In this document: positions 32,812-42,899 of the stretch, piece by piece
How positions within the stretch are numbered: the stretch's first letter is position 1
How the letters are laid out: each line of letters begins with the position of its first letter
NCBI GenBank assembly: GCA_010909165.1
Contig: MU008185.1
Location: 124,001 to 188,000, forward strand
Length of the DNA stretch: 64,000 nt
Direction of reading: 5' to 3'
Source of the DNA: Anthoceros angustus
Taxonomy: Eukaryota; Streptophyta; Anthocerotopsida; Anthocerotales; Anthocerotaceae
Made by a program: the position numbers and the translations under genes
Notes under the pieces: generated by a model
Database searches by the model: none
What the model saw: the letters and a program-made list of their open reading frames with translations, nothing else
Told to the model about the DNA's origin: nothing

Positions 32812-33851
32812 TCAAGATGGAACCGCTATCTTCGCTGGAACGTCGTACCCAAGGAGGCCATTGCCTGACCATATTCTCGGAGTCACAGAAAGGTGGACCA
32901 GGTCCCCACGCCTTAAGACCACCACCGCCACCGCTCGACCTTCGTTGATTTGACCTTCTCGCCCCAGTCTCGGCAAGAGGTTGTCACCTCCCTGTACGCT
33001 TCCGAAGCGAACAAGCTGATCTCCCACCTTCAGACCGTCTACCGCTGCAGGGGAACCGTCGGTTACCTCGTCAAAGAACGCAAACGGTTGTCTGTTGCTA
33101 CTATCCTCATCCATGGGAGCTGGGCCAGCATTGTGGAACCCGGCTTCTAGCTGTGTAGGTTGAGCAGGTCGAGCAGCTATAGACCTGTATGGTGTGGCAT
33201 CTGCCCGCTCAACTGGAAACCCAAACCATGAGCAAAGAGTCAAGGTAAGGCACTATTTTCATCACCCCCATTCTCAAGCACTGAATTTGCTGAGCCTCCC
33301 GAATATTTCACCTAATCTCTTCAAGGGCGTCGTCGACTTGTCCTTGCTGACGCCGGCTAAATGCAGCTCCTGCAGCTTTTCCTCGATCCTTGCTGTGAGC
33401 TCTTGGTGATCAGTCCGCAGCACTACACCAACGGCCACCAAGTCATGAGTAGAGAGCGTCACCCACCTACCCAACCCTACCACCCTGCCCCCACCAAAAC
33501 CAGCCAGTATGTACCCTCCGGTCCCTGGCGGAAGCGAGGAGACAGAAGCATCAGCAACCTGCTAGACGATGCCGCTCTGCCCTAACTTTGGGAATGTCGA
33601 TGTCAGCTCTCGGAAAGCCCTAGCAAGCATTGCAATCCTGGCGTCATCAGGACACGCTAATTTCCTCAATGAAGTCGGCGAAAGGCACTGACTGGCAAGC
33701 AAATCATCACCTCGCTATCAACAAGGTTGCCAGAGAGGCCAGCGCCGTTAGGGCCAGTCAGGCGGTCTATGATGCCCTGCATCTCGGCTTCCACAGCAGC
33801 GCGCTTGTCCATCAGCGCCAGAGTCTCCATCTTGGAAGTTGTGACCACCAT
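32812..33851 (-). CDS. PSMD9: 26S proteasome assembly chaperone PSMD9/Nas2 (PDZ protein)
   Basis: Four exons on the minus strand: 33851-33711, 33619-33559, 33422-33312 and 33212-32812. They give 237 residues with all phases consistent. Nas2/p27 chaperones assembly of the proteasome base by binding an Rpt ATPase. The N-terminal coiled-coil half reads METLALMDKRAAVEAEM, GLSGNLVDSEGFPRADIDIP and RIEEKLQELH, as in plant orthologues. The C-terminal PDZ domain (about 148-230) has FAFFDEVTDGSPAAVDGLKV, GDQLVRFG and SVTPRIWSGNGLLGYD. The ATG at 33851 gives MVVTTSKMETLALM, in line with Arabidopsis; an upstream in-frame ATG at 33905 adds a non-conserved 18 residues. The gene converges on ALA dehydratase, with 275 bp between stop codons, so the two transcripts' 3' ends may overlap. 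Confidence 0.95.
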
Positions 33852-34160
33852 CCTCGTCCCCCCGTCGTCCCGTCTGGCAAAGGGGAAAAAAGAAAGGCGC
33901 TTCACGTTCGATCACCTCCTTGTGCCGATGGCGTCGGTCAGGAGCTTGGAAGAAGACAGCGTGGTGGTGGAGAGATGGAATCTACTGAAAATCCAATTAC
34001 CCCCAAATCAGAGGCTGTATGACAAGCCATCACAGCACACTACGTCAAGGACGTGCTGCTCCAATCCGTCCCGAAGGCTCTAGAAAAAGCCCCGTCAAGT
34101 GTGGTGGAACCCTAAGCCATACGAGAGGGAAGGCAAGGGAAGGGAGGGAAGGCATCATCA

Positions 34161-35312
34161 TCATCCCATGGCCGCCTTCAAGGCATCTCCCGCTCCTTGG
34201 AAGAAGAGCCAGGAGAAGACGAAATCGGCGATGAAGATGCAGACCAAGGAGATGACAACGGCCGAGGTGGTGGACTCTCCCACGCCCTTGGCGCCCCCGG
34301 ACGTGGTGACCCCCCAGGCGCAGCTGACGACGGAGATGATGGCACCGAAGGCAGAGGACTTGATCATGGTGCTGATGAGGTCCCAGGGCTGCAGGGCCCG
34401 GGCGGCGGAGTCGAGGATGATGTTGGAGCTGACGTGGTAGACGCCGTCGGCGAGCAGGACGCTGGCCGCCATGGCCACGCTGAAGCAGATGATGGTGAGG
34501 ATGGGCAGGGCGATGCTGCAGGCGATGACGCGGGGCGTGATGAGGTAGTCGACGGGGTCCGTTCTGAGCACCCGCAGCGTGTCCGTCTGCTCCGAGACCT
34601 GCATGGTGCCCAGCTCGGCTGCGAACGCGCTCCCGACCCTGCCGCACAGGATGATGGCCGTTACCACGGGGGAGAGCTCCCGGGACAGGGCCAGGGCCAG
34701 GACCCCGCCCACGGATCTGGTGAGCCCCAGCCGGGCGAATTCGCGCACGAATTGGATGGTGAACACCATGCCCACGAAGGAGGCTGTGAGCAGGCTGACG
34801 CCCAGGGAGCCCGGGCCGACCAGGGCCAGCTGCTGCAGCGTGTTGCGCGCATGGACTCGGCCTCGCAGGATCCGGAGCAGCACCTGGCCGGCGATGACGA
34901 AGGCCGCCATGGAGCGCCACAGGTAGCGGGGGAGCTGCCACACTCTTGTCGCGCCTCCTCCTTGGGGCTCTGGGTCCTGGTCGTGGGCCGCCGCTGATGC
35001 CAGGCCGGGCGTGGGAGCTCCATCGTCGCTCGCGTTCACTGCGGCTGTACTGGCCAAGGCGAGACAGGGCCACCCGCTGCTGCTTCTCCGCTGCTTGCTG
35101 TTGCCGTTGCCTTTGCCTTTGCGGCCGCCTCCATCTCCGATACTCAAATTGCACAAGCGGATGGTGGGAGCAGGAAGGAGAAGACGGCGCGTGCAACGCC
35201 TCGTGTTGAGCAGGACAAACGCAATTTGAGCGTCGCCGCCTGAGCGCAGCTTGCCTGCATGATGCCCGCTAAGCGCTCGCAAGGAGGACGCAGCAGCCAT
35301 GCCCGCTTGCAC
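34161..35312 (-). CDS. TGD1: TGD1, chloroplast inner-envelope lipid permease (MlaE family)
   Basis: An intronless 383-codon frame. Residues 1-120 form a basic, Ser/Ala/Gly-rich plastid transit peptide and linker. The rest is the MlaE/DUF140 permease: ARNTLQQLALVGPGSLGVSL, then the helix SFVGMVFTIQFVREFARLGL, SRELSPVVTAIILCGRVGSA and EQTDTLRVLRTDPVDYLITP, followed by four more hydrophobic segments to residue 383. In plants TGD1 works with TGD2 (MCE protein) and TGD3 (ATPase) to bring ER-derived lipid into the chloroplast. The gene is very GC-rich, so long shadow frames exist on both strands; only this frame has family motifs. Two Mets (35312 and 35300) could start; the first was used. It ends about 310 bp before the PSMD9 start, both on the minus strand. 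Confidence 0.96.
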   Translation of the reverse strand: MQAGMAAASSLRALSGHHAGKLRSGGDAQIAFVLLNTRRCTRRLLLPAPTIRLCNLSIGDGGGRKGKGNGNSKQRRSSSGWPCLALASTAAVNASDDGAPTPGLASAAAHDQDPEPQGGGATRVWQLPRYLWRSMAAFVIAGQVLLRILRGRVHARNTLQQLALVGPGSLGVSLLTASFVGMVFTIQFVREFARLGLTRSVGGVLALALSRELSPVVTAIILCGRVGSAFAAELGTMQVSEQTDTLRVLRTDPVDYLITPRVIACSIALPILTIICFSVAMAASVLLADGVYHVSSNIILDSAARALQPWDLISTMIKSSAFGAIISVVSCAWGVTTSGGAKGVGESTTSAVVISLVCIFIADFVFSWLFFQGAGDALKAAMG

Positions 35313-35684
35313 CGCTTTTCATATGTTGCGCTTCCCATTTCAATTCTGAACCCATCGTTTCAACCCCGTTAAACTTGCAGCATTTGCTGTAGGCTACGTA
35401 TGTGTCTAAAATGGTGGCTTCACTTAACCCCAGAATGACGGCCCTTCGATGGAGGCAGAATTCGCATTTCTTGTTGCAACGAGGCCAGTGGGAGCTTGTT
35501 GGACAGCTTGGCGTCAACATTGTGCAGCGATTGTTTTCCGTGATCTCAAATAGTTGAATTCTGCTTTAGAAGGAAAATGACGAACTCCCGAACTGTACAA
35601 TCCCGTCGTGCTGGGGTTAGGGTCCTGCCAATGAAGATGACAGTGTTATCCCGCGTTGCCTCTCTGCATATGTATTTCAAACCA

Positions 35685-35701
35685 GCAGGAGTCGAACCTG
35701 C
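35685..35701 (-). other. tRNA T-arm-like sequence (pol III B-box)
   Basis: On the minus strand GCAGG-TTCGACT-CCTGC forms a perfect T-stem-loop and contains GGTTCGACTCC, a full match to the B-box consensus. No acceptor stem, D-arm or A-box could be found around it. It is likely a tRNA or SINE remnant, or chance. Confidence 0.3.
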
Positions 35702-36336
35702 CACATATGGATGTGATCCCGGATTGATTTGTACAAACAAGCGGGGCACTTTCGTCTGCTTTCAACTTTCTTCGCCCGTGCAGTCTGCTTAAAGTTAGTT
35801 TGGAACAGCAGACATAGAGAAAGTAACTTCTCCTCCGCCGAAAGGATTCGTCCACGGTTGCACTTGTGGAATCATTTGCTCGAGGATGACTTTCTTTTCT
35901 TACAAATTGGAATGAACTAGCTTTTCCATGTTCCCTCGCAACTTCAAACACAGGTTCGTTCACAACCTCACAGCAAGATCCCCACTTTACAGACGCTCCA
36001 CGACCCGCCATCAAGAACTGATCTAAACCCCTTAGCCACAACCACGTTCAGACCTTACTGACCATACCGATATTCATAGCAGGTGGTGTTGATCCAAGTG
36101 GCATGGCAAAGCCACAAATCCACTGCCTCTCACCTTGGCAAAGGGCCTCTCACCTTGGCAAAAGCCCGCCTCCTCACAGCCAGAGCATTTTCCATGAACG
36201 CTGCAGATATGCCATTTTTCACACATCAACGTCCATGATCATGAGGATTGGGATTCCATGGATACCAGCACATATCCATGGAAGTTGTGCAGAAATCATT
36301 TCAGGAGTCAACATAGACACGAGAAAGCGCATATAA

Positions 36337-36485
36337 TCCTTGCAGCACCATCTCGAAATACAAAGGGTCACAGTAGCGTATCGCCCGCGCCTGTCACACT
36401 CCTTGCAGCACCAATTCGAGAGACACAGGGTCACAGTAGCCCAACGTCCGCGCCTGTCATACTCCTTGCAGCAGGGTCACGCAGA
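36337..36485. repeat. Tandem repeat, 63 bp x 2.3
   Basis: Units at 36337-36399 and 36400-36462 plus a partial third. Each starts TCCTTGCAGCACCA and shares GGGTCACAGTAGC and CGCGCCTGTCA. 63 bp is 21 codons, so one plus-strand frame repeats without stops (LAAP...SPAPVTL). Confidence 0.9.
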
Positions 36486-37114
36486 CCAGGGTGATACAAC
36501 CATCATCCGCGCTATACAGTTCACAATCTGTGACAGCAACGTGAGAAATGTGCTAGTCTGCGCTACGCTGGAATACCACACTTGCAACTGCGGATACACG
36601 CTCCCTTGAGAAGAACTAGCTCCGAAACACCGTAATTGCAGTTTCCATATTCCAGCGGGTCGAGGCAGACAATATAGTCAACATACCCATACAAAACAGA
36701 CATAACCATGAACTTCGTAACGGGGAGTAACGAAATCCCACACAGGATTACAGCACGAAAGAACAATGTCGGCATATACAGCCGATTAGTCCCTGATCCA
36801 GTCGTCACTCATCCACGCCGCTTAGAATAAACATGCACTTGACGCAGCTAAACATTTTCCCATCTTCCAGCTCCAACGTGTACCACCTTCGAACACTCCG
36901 CGAAGTTCACAAACCTCAGCACCCTGCCCAACAGCACGTCAGAATCATCAAACTTCGGGAACAAACACATCCAAGCAACAAAACTCAAGCAAGCACGTCT
37001 TACCTTGACTTCTTCAATCCCGTCCAAACCTCCAACCACCAGGCCTGAACACCTCGAACCTATCTATCCTAGACCACTGCTCTGGAAGCTATACAGAGAA
37101 TACCTAGAGTCCGC

Positions 37115-37130
37115 ACCACCTTTAGGTGGT
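37115..37130. repeat. Short palindrome next to a TATA-like motif
   Basis: ACCACCT-TT-AGGTGGT is a 7-bp inverted repeat followed at once by ATATAAATGA. It could be a hairpin or a factor site; no gene start follows that I can support. Confidence 0.5.
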
Positions 37131-38629
37131 ATATAAATGAAATGAATAAAATAAATAAATATAGGCACAGAGGCAGACGAGAATGCAGGGGCGTGAACTA
37201 ATGAGTTCAGAAGCGAGAGAGGAGGCAAGATCTGCATGCGAGGTTACACCAGAATCCTGAGGAGGGAGGCGCAGGAGTGAGAGAGGACCTCATCGTATGA
37301 TCTCGACCTAGGACGACTGGGGAGTAATCACGAGAACAGCTGTGCAGTCGATTCGTCCAGACCTTCGTGTCGCAAACCGGTACCAAGCTTCGGTTAGGGC
37401 ATGAGAACGTTCCAGCTGCTCTGTATGCTACAACAATTGCGCCATCCACTCCACTCCGGAACATAGCACCACCTGACACAGACGACACCCAGACACCCGC
37501 ACCAAGAGGGGGAGAAAATCCCCCTCCACACACACAAACCCCCTTTTTTATTCACGATAGGATCCGCCCCGTAAGCGCACCCATAAGGGCAGGATCCACA
37601 GCAATAAACAAGCCAGGCATTATTCCCTTTCACCGTGGCTTGCTGGTTTGAACATCAAGACAAGATTACATCTAGACAGCAAATAAGCACAGAAACCTAA
37701 ACTACCAGACAAGCAAGCACAGGGTTAAGAAATCTGACGCTGCTGGAAATCTAAAACCTACTGCAACTTGAAAAATCATGAAACTCAAAGCAATCCTAGA
37801 CATGCAATAGGCACACAAATACTCTTCTGAGACGGGAAGAATCCAGAGGGCTGGGTCTGAAAGCCGTCGCGCCATCCTCGCCGCCGAAGAGAGCCAGGTC
37901 ACACCACCACTCGATGATACTCAGGACGAAGCGCTCATCATAGGCCGTGGTCACCAGAAGCACATCCTCGTTGCCGCCGCCATAGAGCAGTTTGGATCGG
38001 ATCTGCCTCCGTAGTTGCAGCACAAGCGGCATGCACCGACAAGCACTCCTCCGATGGCCGGCCCCTCCAACTCCAAGAAAGCCTGGCCGTAACCGCCGCT
38101 TCCGCACCCTGACAAAAAGGCAGCGGCCGGCTATGCCGTGAGACGAGTTTCAACGGGAGCGCCGGCGCCATGGGTCCGCTAGGGCGCTCGTCCAAGGGCC
38201 TCGCCGGAAGAGCAACCCGTGGCGAGGGAGGAACCCTGACCGCCAGCGCCATAGCTCCCGCTGCCAGCTTTCCCGTCTGCTAACCCTCACGGCAACTTAA
38301 AAAGGCCCGTGTGAGCGGCTTCCAGCTGGGAGAAGCGTGTAAGGGAGCATCTCGGAAAGCACGTCACGCCACCGCCACCCACGCGTCCCGAGCTGTGCTA
38401 CGCGCAAATTGTTTTAAACCACAGCTTGGGGCAGGACGCACATATATAGGAGTGTACAGTGGCGCACTAGGTTAGAAACTGTACCGAGGTAGGTAGAATT
38501 CGACCATCTATAACTGCCGAGAAAGTAACAGCTACTTACGAAAGTGATTAAACCCCTGGATAGAAATTTTATTTTCAGCAAGCTAACGTAGAGAGAGAGG
38601 CAATTCGACCCGCGGATGACGGCGAAAAT

Positions 38630-38986
38630 TGAGTTCTCCATAATGGGCGTTTAAAATTATGGACTATGTAAATGAACTTCTTAAATCAAGACACCCCCAT
38701 GGACCTCCTTCGACTCATATGGGTTCATTGGAACTTCACACTCAAAGAATAACCCTAAACCCTAAGCTTTCCCTTGGACCGCCTCGCGCTGGACCCGAGG
38801 GACAAGGCTGAGTTCTCCATAATGGGCGTTTAAAATTATGGACTATGTAAATGAACTTCTTAAATCAAGACACCCCATGGACCTCCTTCGACTCATATGG
38901 GTTCATTGGAACTTCACACTCAAGGAATAACCCTAAACCCTAAGCTTTCCCTTGGACCGCCTCGCGCTGGACCCGAGGGACGAGGC
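38630..38986. repeat. Tandem duplication, 179 and 178 bp
   Basis: 38630-38808 repeats at 38809-38986 with very few differences. Each copy contains CCCTAAACCCTAA, two units of the plant telomere word, and the start of the LINE-like frame (DRLALDPRD). Confidence 0.95.
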
Positions 38987-39610
38987 TGCCTGGGCCTTGT
39001 TCCTATTTCTCCCTCGGTGGTATCTTCGTCGCTTCCGTGGCGGTTTTTCCAGGCATCAGGAGGTCGCCTTCCACCTTTGTCGTTATCGGTCGGCAGATTG
39101 GGAGCTTTGCAGGAGGAGGCCGATCACGCCGCGAGATCTAGGTTGGATTCTGTGAAGGTGGATCAGTGCAGCGCCTAGACCCTGCAAAGGCGCGTCTCAA
39201 ACGATGCCTCCTACTGCATCGCGGTGGGGAGTATGCTAGGCCAGCTCAGGCTCTTTGCCCAGAGCTGGTGGCAGCAGCCTCCGAGGAGACAATTGCTGCT
39301 CTTCGTGCCCTTCATCTGGGCCCAAGGAGCTCCACTTCGCAAGATATTCGGGACTTCGTCCGGAGAACTCTCATCTTGTGAGGACCATCTTGACCAGCCT
39401 TACCCTTTGTCCGTATCTCTCTTGAATTGGTTTCTCTAGAATGGCCTATGACCACCTTCGGGACCATTTTACTCCTGAGGATCCTTCTAGCGGTTTTTCC
39501 AAGCTGTTTCTTCTGGCTACCGTTGTGGCGAGAGGGGAGACCCCTCCTCGGATCTCTCAAGTGTTGGGTGCAAGTAGGTTGCTGGCGATGGAACTTATGG
39601 GTCATTCCAG
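38952..39610 (+). mobile_element. Non-LTR retrotransposon (LINE) pre-RT fragment
   Basis: Three successive frames make one protein-like run: ALDPRDEAAWALFLFLPRWY in the first, EEADHAARSRLDSVKVDQ in the second, and DPAKARLKRCLLLHRGGEYA, ALCPELVAAASEETIAALRA and RSSTSQDIRDFVRR in the third (39166-39381). After a further shift HLRDHFTPEDPSSGFSKLFL, ATVVARGETPPRI and GASRLLAMELM follow. This order is typical of the region before and at the start of LINE reverse transcriptase in green-lineage elements. The catalytic domain is absent. Frameshifts show it is dead. Confidence 0.65.
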
Positions 39611-39860
39611 GTTGAATAACTCCCACTCAACCCTCCATATTACAATCTGCAGCTGTGAGTGCCCTAGGGGTACTCCATGCTAAAAACTCCAGTGCGGGAC
39701 TCCAAGCTAAAAAGGTTGAATAACTTCCACTCATCCCTCCATATTACAATCTGCAATTGTTAGTGCCCTAGGGTTACTCCAAGCTAAAAACTCCCAATGC
39801 GGGACTCCAAGCTAAAAACTCCCAATGCGAGACTGCAGGCTAAAAACTCCCAGTGCTCAA
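39610..39860. repeat. Nested direct repeats
   Basis: A unit of about 104 bp starting AGGTTGAATAAC occurs twice (about 39610 and 39714). A 28-bp subunit, GGGACTCCAAGCTAAAAACT and following, recurs at its end. Confidence 0.85.
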
Positions 39861-41130
39861 TGATATCTATATAAAGTCTTCGAATTGTCTAAAAAAATTA
39901 TGGATCTTCTATAATCTATTAAATAGAAAATTTAAGCAAATCTAATTTACTTCAAGTTTTACGTAGAAGATAAATTATTATAATTAAAAATCAATGAAGC
40001 CATCTTAAAGCGTAGAAATCTATTACCTATCAATTTTCAGATAAATTATTTTTTAAGGGACTTCAACTACAATCCATTAAAAATCAATGAAACCATCTTA
40101 AAGCGTGGAAATCCATTACCTATCAATTTTCAGATAAATTATTTTTTAAGGGACTTTAACTACAATCCATCAACTTTTAAAAATAGTTTCCAAGTATTGT
40201 CGAGCTCTTCTACTTAAATGGTATATGTTGGTGCTTGTGGAAGCTTAAGGCAGGGGATAATTAGACTTGCTCCTCAAAGCATGTACTACTAGCAAGGGCT
40301 TACATCGTCTAAGAAACAAATGGTTGAGAACTGTGGATTTGTTGTAGCTATGCATCCACCAGTATGTCAACTAGATGTATGCATCCGTTCCCTATGTGTG
40401 AGATCTGCGTCAAGAGGAACATGAGATCTAGGAATTGTCCAAATAAGTAAGTAATGAGCTTACTTGTCCTTGTGACATGTAAAGTAGATTGTGCTGCTCA
40501 ATCACTTGGTGATTTCTTAGTTAAGAATCTTTTTCTTTCTTTTTTCGTTAAGACTCTTTAGTATAAATAAAATATAGTAGATTGGTCAAGACATATTTCT
40601 TAGAACTAGGAAGTTTAGGGTTTGATCTCGGTTTACTCTAATAGTGAATCTAACGTTCGGCATTGATGGCACGATTGATAAAGTAATTTATACCTTAATA
40701 TAAAATAACATCATTAATATATATATATACATATTCCCTATATTTATTTACATATAATTATACACATATCCTATATTTTATCGTGGATATAAGTGCACAA
40801 TGTAAGGGCGCACATTTATTATCCTTGTAGGACTGGTTGAAATTAAAAAAAAAAATTCTTCAACCCATGAATAGCTATGGTCAAGTAAAAACATTGATAA
40901 AGCAACGGTGAAGTTATGAGGTGGGAAGAAAATGTGAGAGTTGCTGGTCCAGGTTACAGTGATGTTTGGTGTGGGCGACATACACAAATAGTTGTCAAGA
41001 GAGGGTGTAATGAAGAGGGCAAGGTGAAACATAAACAAATAGTTCACCAAAGGGGGTGTAATAAAGAGGGGAGGATGATAGGGGGGAGAGGGGGCTCCTT
41101 GTTACATCATGTTGCAATTGCGTGTGGGAA
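39861..41130. other. AT-rich repeat-derived DNA
   Basis: AT-rich with TA-dinucleotide runs near 40715. An 89-bp tandem duplication lies at about 39985-40166, starting AAAATCAATGAARCCATCTT. No coding signal was found. Confidence 0.6.
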
Positions 41131-41139
41131 ATCATAAAC

Positions 41140-42010
41140 AATGCTTGTGAGAGAGGTGCAATTTGGAACTGTAACATAAAATTGCAACAATGACTATAAC
41201 ATAGGCTGCCCTTTCTAGTAGGGCCTTCACCTGATTTATTCTCAGGTCTTCCACCTTCTTCATTACCTTTTCCAAGTCCTCTCTCAGGCTTGCCACTTCC
41301 TTAGAGGGGGTCGTGTCCAGTGGAACCTCCCGGACCGGTGCCGACGCCACTACCTCCTTCTTGCCACCCTCCCATTTTACCGCTGCCTTCTTTTTCTTCT
41401 TCTTCCTTCGGTGGTCCTCCTCCTCACCGGAGGCCTCAGATTCTTCCTCAGACGAGTCCTCCTCTTCAGCCGACGAAGCCTCCGACTCCTCTTCCTCATC
41501 CTCACACGATTCTTCCTCCTTGGAATCCGACGCCCGTCATTTCTTCTTCTTCTTACCCCCCCGGGTGGACTTCTTCTTTCTCCGATGCAAGGATTCCTCA
41601 TAATTCTCGGCCGCCTTGACCGCCTTACCCACGTCATTTTCTGCTAAAAGCAATACGTGCTTTGCCATTGGTTTGGCTAGCTAGGCCGCAAACCACCGCA
41701 CCGCCTGCATAGTGGTGTGGGTGGGATGCCTATCTCTGAGGGCATAGAAGCGCTCGATATACGAATCCAACTTTTCCTTCTTACCCCGTTTCAGGTTTTC
41801 CAACTTGGATAGCACGTACCCCTCTTGATCGATTCCTCGGAACCGCTCCAGAAAGGCATTCTTTAGGGCCTTGAAGAGACAGGCGGCGCGTTCTCCGGAG
41901 GGTGGTACTTCCTTTGGTACCACTGTGCAGCCGTACCCCGGAGGACCCTCTGGAAAAGTTGGATGAGCTGTGCATCGGAGCCTTCCCAGTTGAAGTTAGC
42001 CCTGGACACA
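41140..42010 (-). mobile_element. Ty3-type gag fragment, minus strand
   Basis: Minus-strand frames in order: ANFNWEGSDAQLIQLFQRVL with RGTAAQWYQR, then after a shift GERAACLFKALKNAFLERFR, YVLSKLENLKRGKKEKLDSY and IERFYALRDRHP. This is the Retrotrans_gag capsid pattern (W...L...A..W......F..F...L...FR....L..L.Q....V..Y...F). Downstream come a strongly basic then acidic Glu/Ser stretch and a coiled coil (SKEVASLREDLEKVMKKVED). Stops and frame changes make it a relic. A Copia-type LTR begins six bases upstream of its visible 5' end. Confidence 0.75.
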
Positions 42011-42015
42011 AAATC

Positions 42016-42197
42016 TGTTGAACATGTAACATGCTAGGGTTAAATAATACTTAGTTATTTAGGGTTACTTATCCAAATTGTATATATATGTTTTTGTTCA
42101 TTCCTTGTAGTTAGTTGCCTTTTTTTCATTGCCTGACTACCTCAACCCTCTTGCATGCTTAGCGTACCTGGCTATCGATGCACGAGGGATTGCGTCA
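42016..42197 (+). mobile_element. Copia-type 5' LTR (182 bp)
   Basis: The block starts TGTTGAACATG and ends GCGTCA, so it has the TG...CA ends of an LTR, and it is followed at once by a tRNA primer-binding site. It contains TATATATATG near 42081. No second LTR copy was found, so the 3' half of the element is missing or diverged. Confidence 0.65.
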
Positions 42198-42211
42198 TGG
42201 TATCAAAGCTT
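42198..42211 (+). promoter_or_regulatory. Primer-binding site for initiator Met tRNA
   Basis: TGGTATCAAAGCTT differs by one base in the core from the usual plant primer-binding site TGGTATCAGAGC, complementary to the 3' end of initiator tRNA-Met. It lies directly after the CA end of the LTR. Confidence 0.75.
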
Positions 42212-42899
42212 GATGCCAGATATTGATCTTTGTGGGCTTTTTTGCCATGCCTTGTAAGAAGGAGTTTGCTGCATCATCATCTAGCGAGCTCGATTCATCC
42301 ACGAGTTTGTCGTGGAGTGCAGTGGATCTCTCCAATTCGTGACGGTCCTTGGAGCCAAGCATATCTTGACGAGTATGGGATCCAGCACCGTGCATATTGA
42401 CATAGGCAAGCCCAAGAACGAAGAAAATATCGTAATCAGCTAAGAGAGAGCAATTTAGAGCGTGTTTTTCAGACAACTCCAAAATCTCAAAATCGGCAAA
42501 TTCTTTATAAGAATTTATGGAATTCCAAATTACATGAGAAATCACATAATTTGGATTCAACAATTTTTTATGATGATGAGGATTTTTCTGACAAATCAAC
42601 TCGAGCTATTGTGGAATTGACTTCTGAGCGGATCGAAGTTCGCATTTCACAATTGCGTCTCGACAGGACCTCTTTTCTAGTGGCTCTACAAGATATGGAG
42701 AAACTGCTGCAACATAATATCAATCAGTTTAGTTTTGACATCGACCGAGGCATTCACTGTATTACTGAATTGCTGCATTCGATGGAGATTGCTCCAGTAT
42801 CCAAGCCTATAGTTTGCCCAAGGCATGCTGGCCCTGCTGATTCTGTGTCCTGACCAATTTTCCGCTACATGGTGGAGGGGCAGCGGTTAGGGTCCCTGC

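Larger units (their letters stand above)
35313..38629. other. Intergenic, small repeats, no confident gene
   Basis: No gene was recognised in 3.3 kb. A minus-strand frame near 38252-37796 starts with an Ala/Pro/Arg-rich stretch and continues in another frame as NEDVLLVTTAYDERFVLSII, then EWWCDLALFGGED. It has the look of an exon pair, but I cannot assign a family. Named repeats inside this stretch are listed separately. Confidence 0.4.

Noticed and set aside
34045-35196. A 383-codon frame overlapping TGD1 on the same strand in another frame, and long plus-strand frames over the same bases
   Set aside because: They are Arg/Pro/His-rich by-products of very high GC. Only the 34161-35312 frame has MlaE permease motifs.
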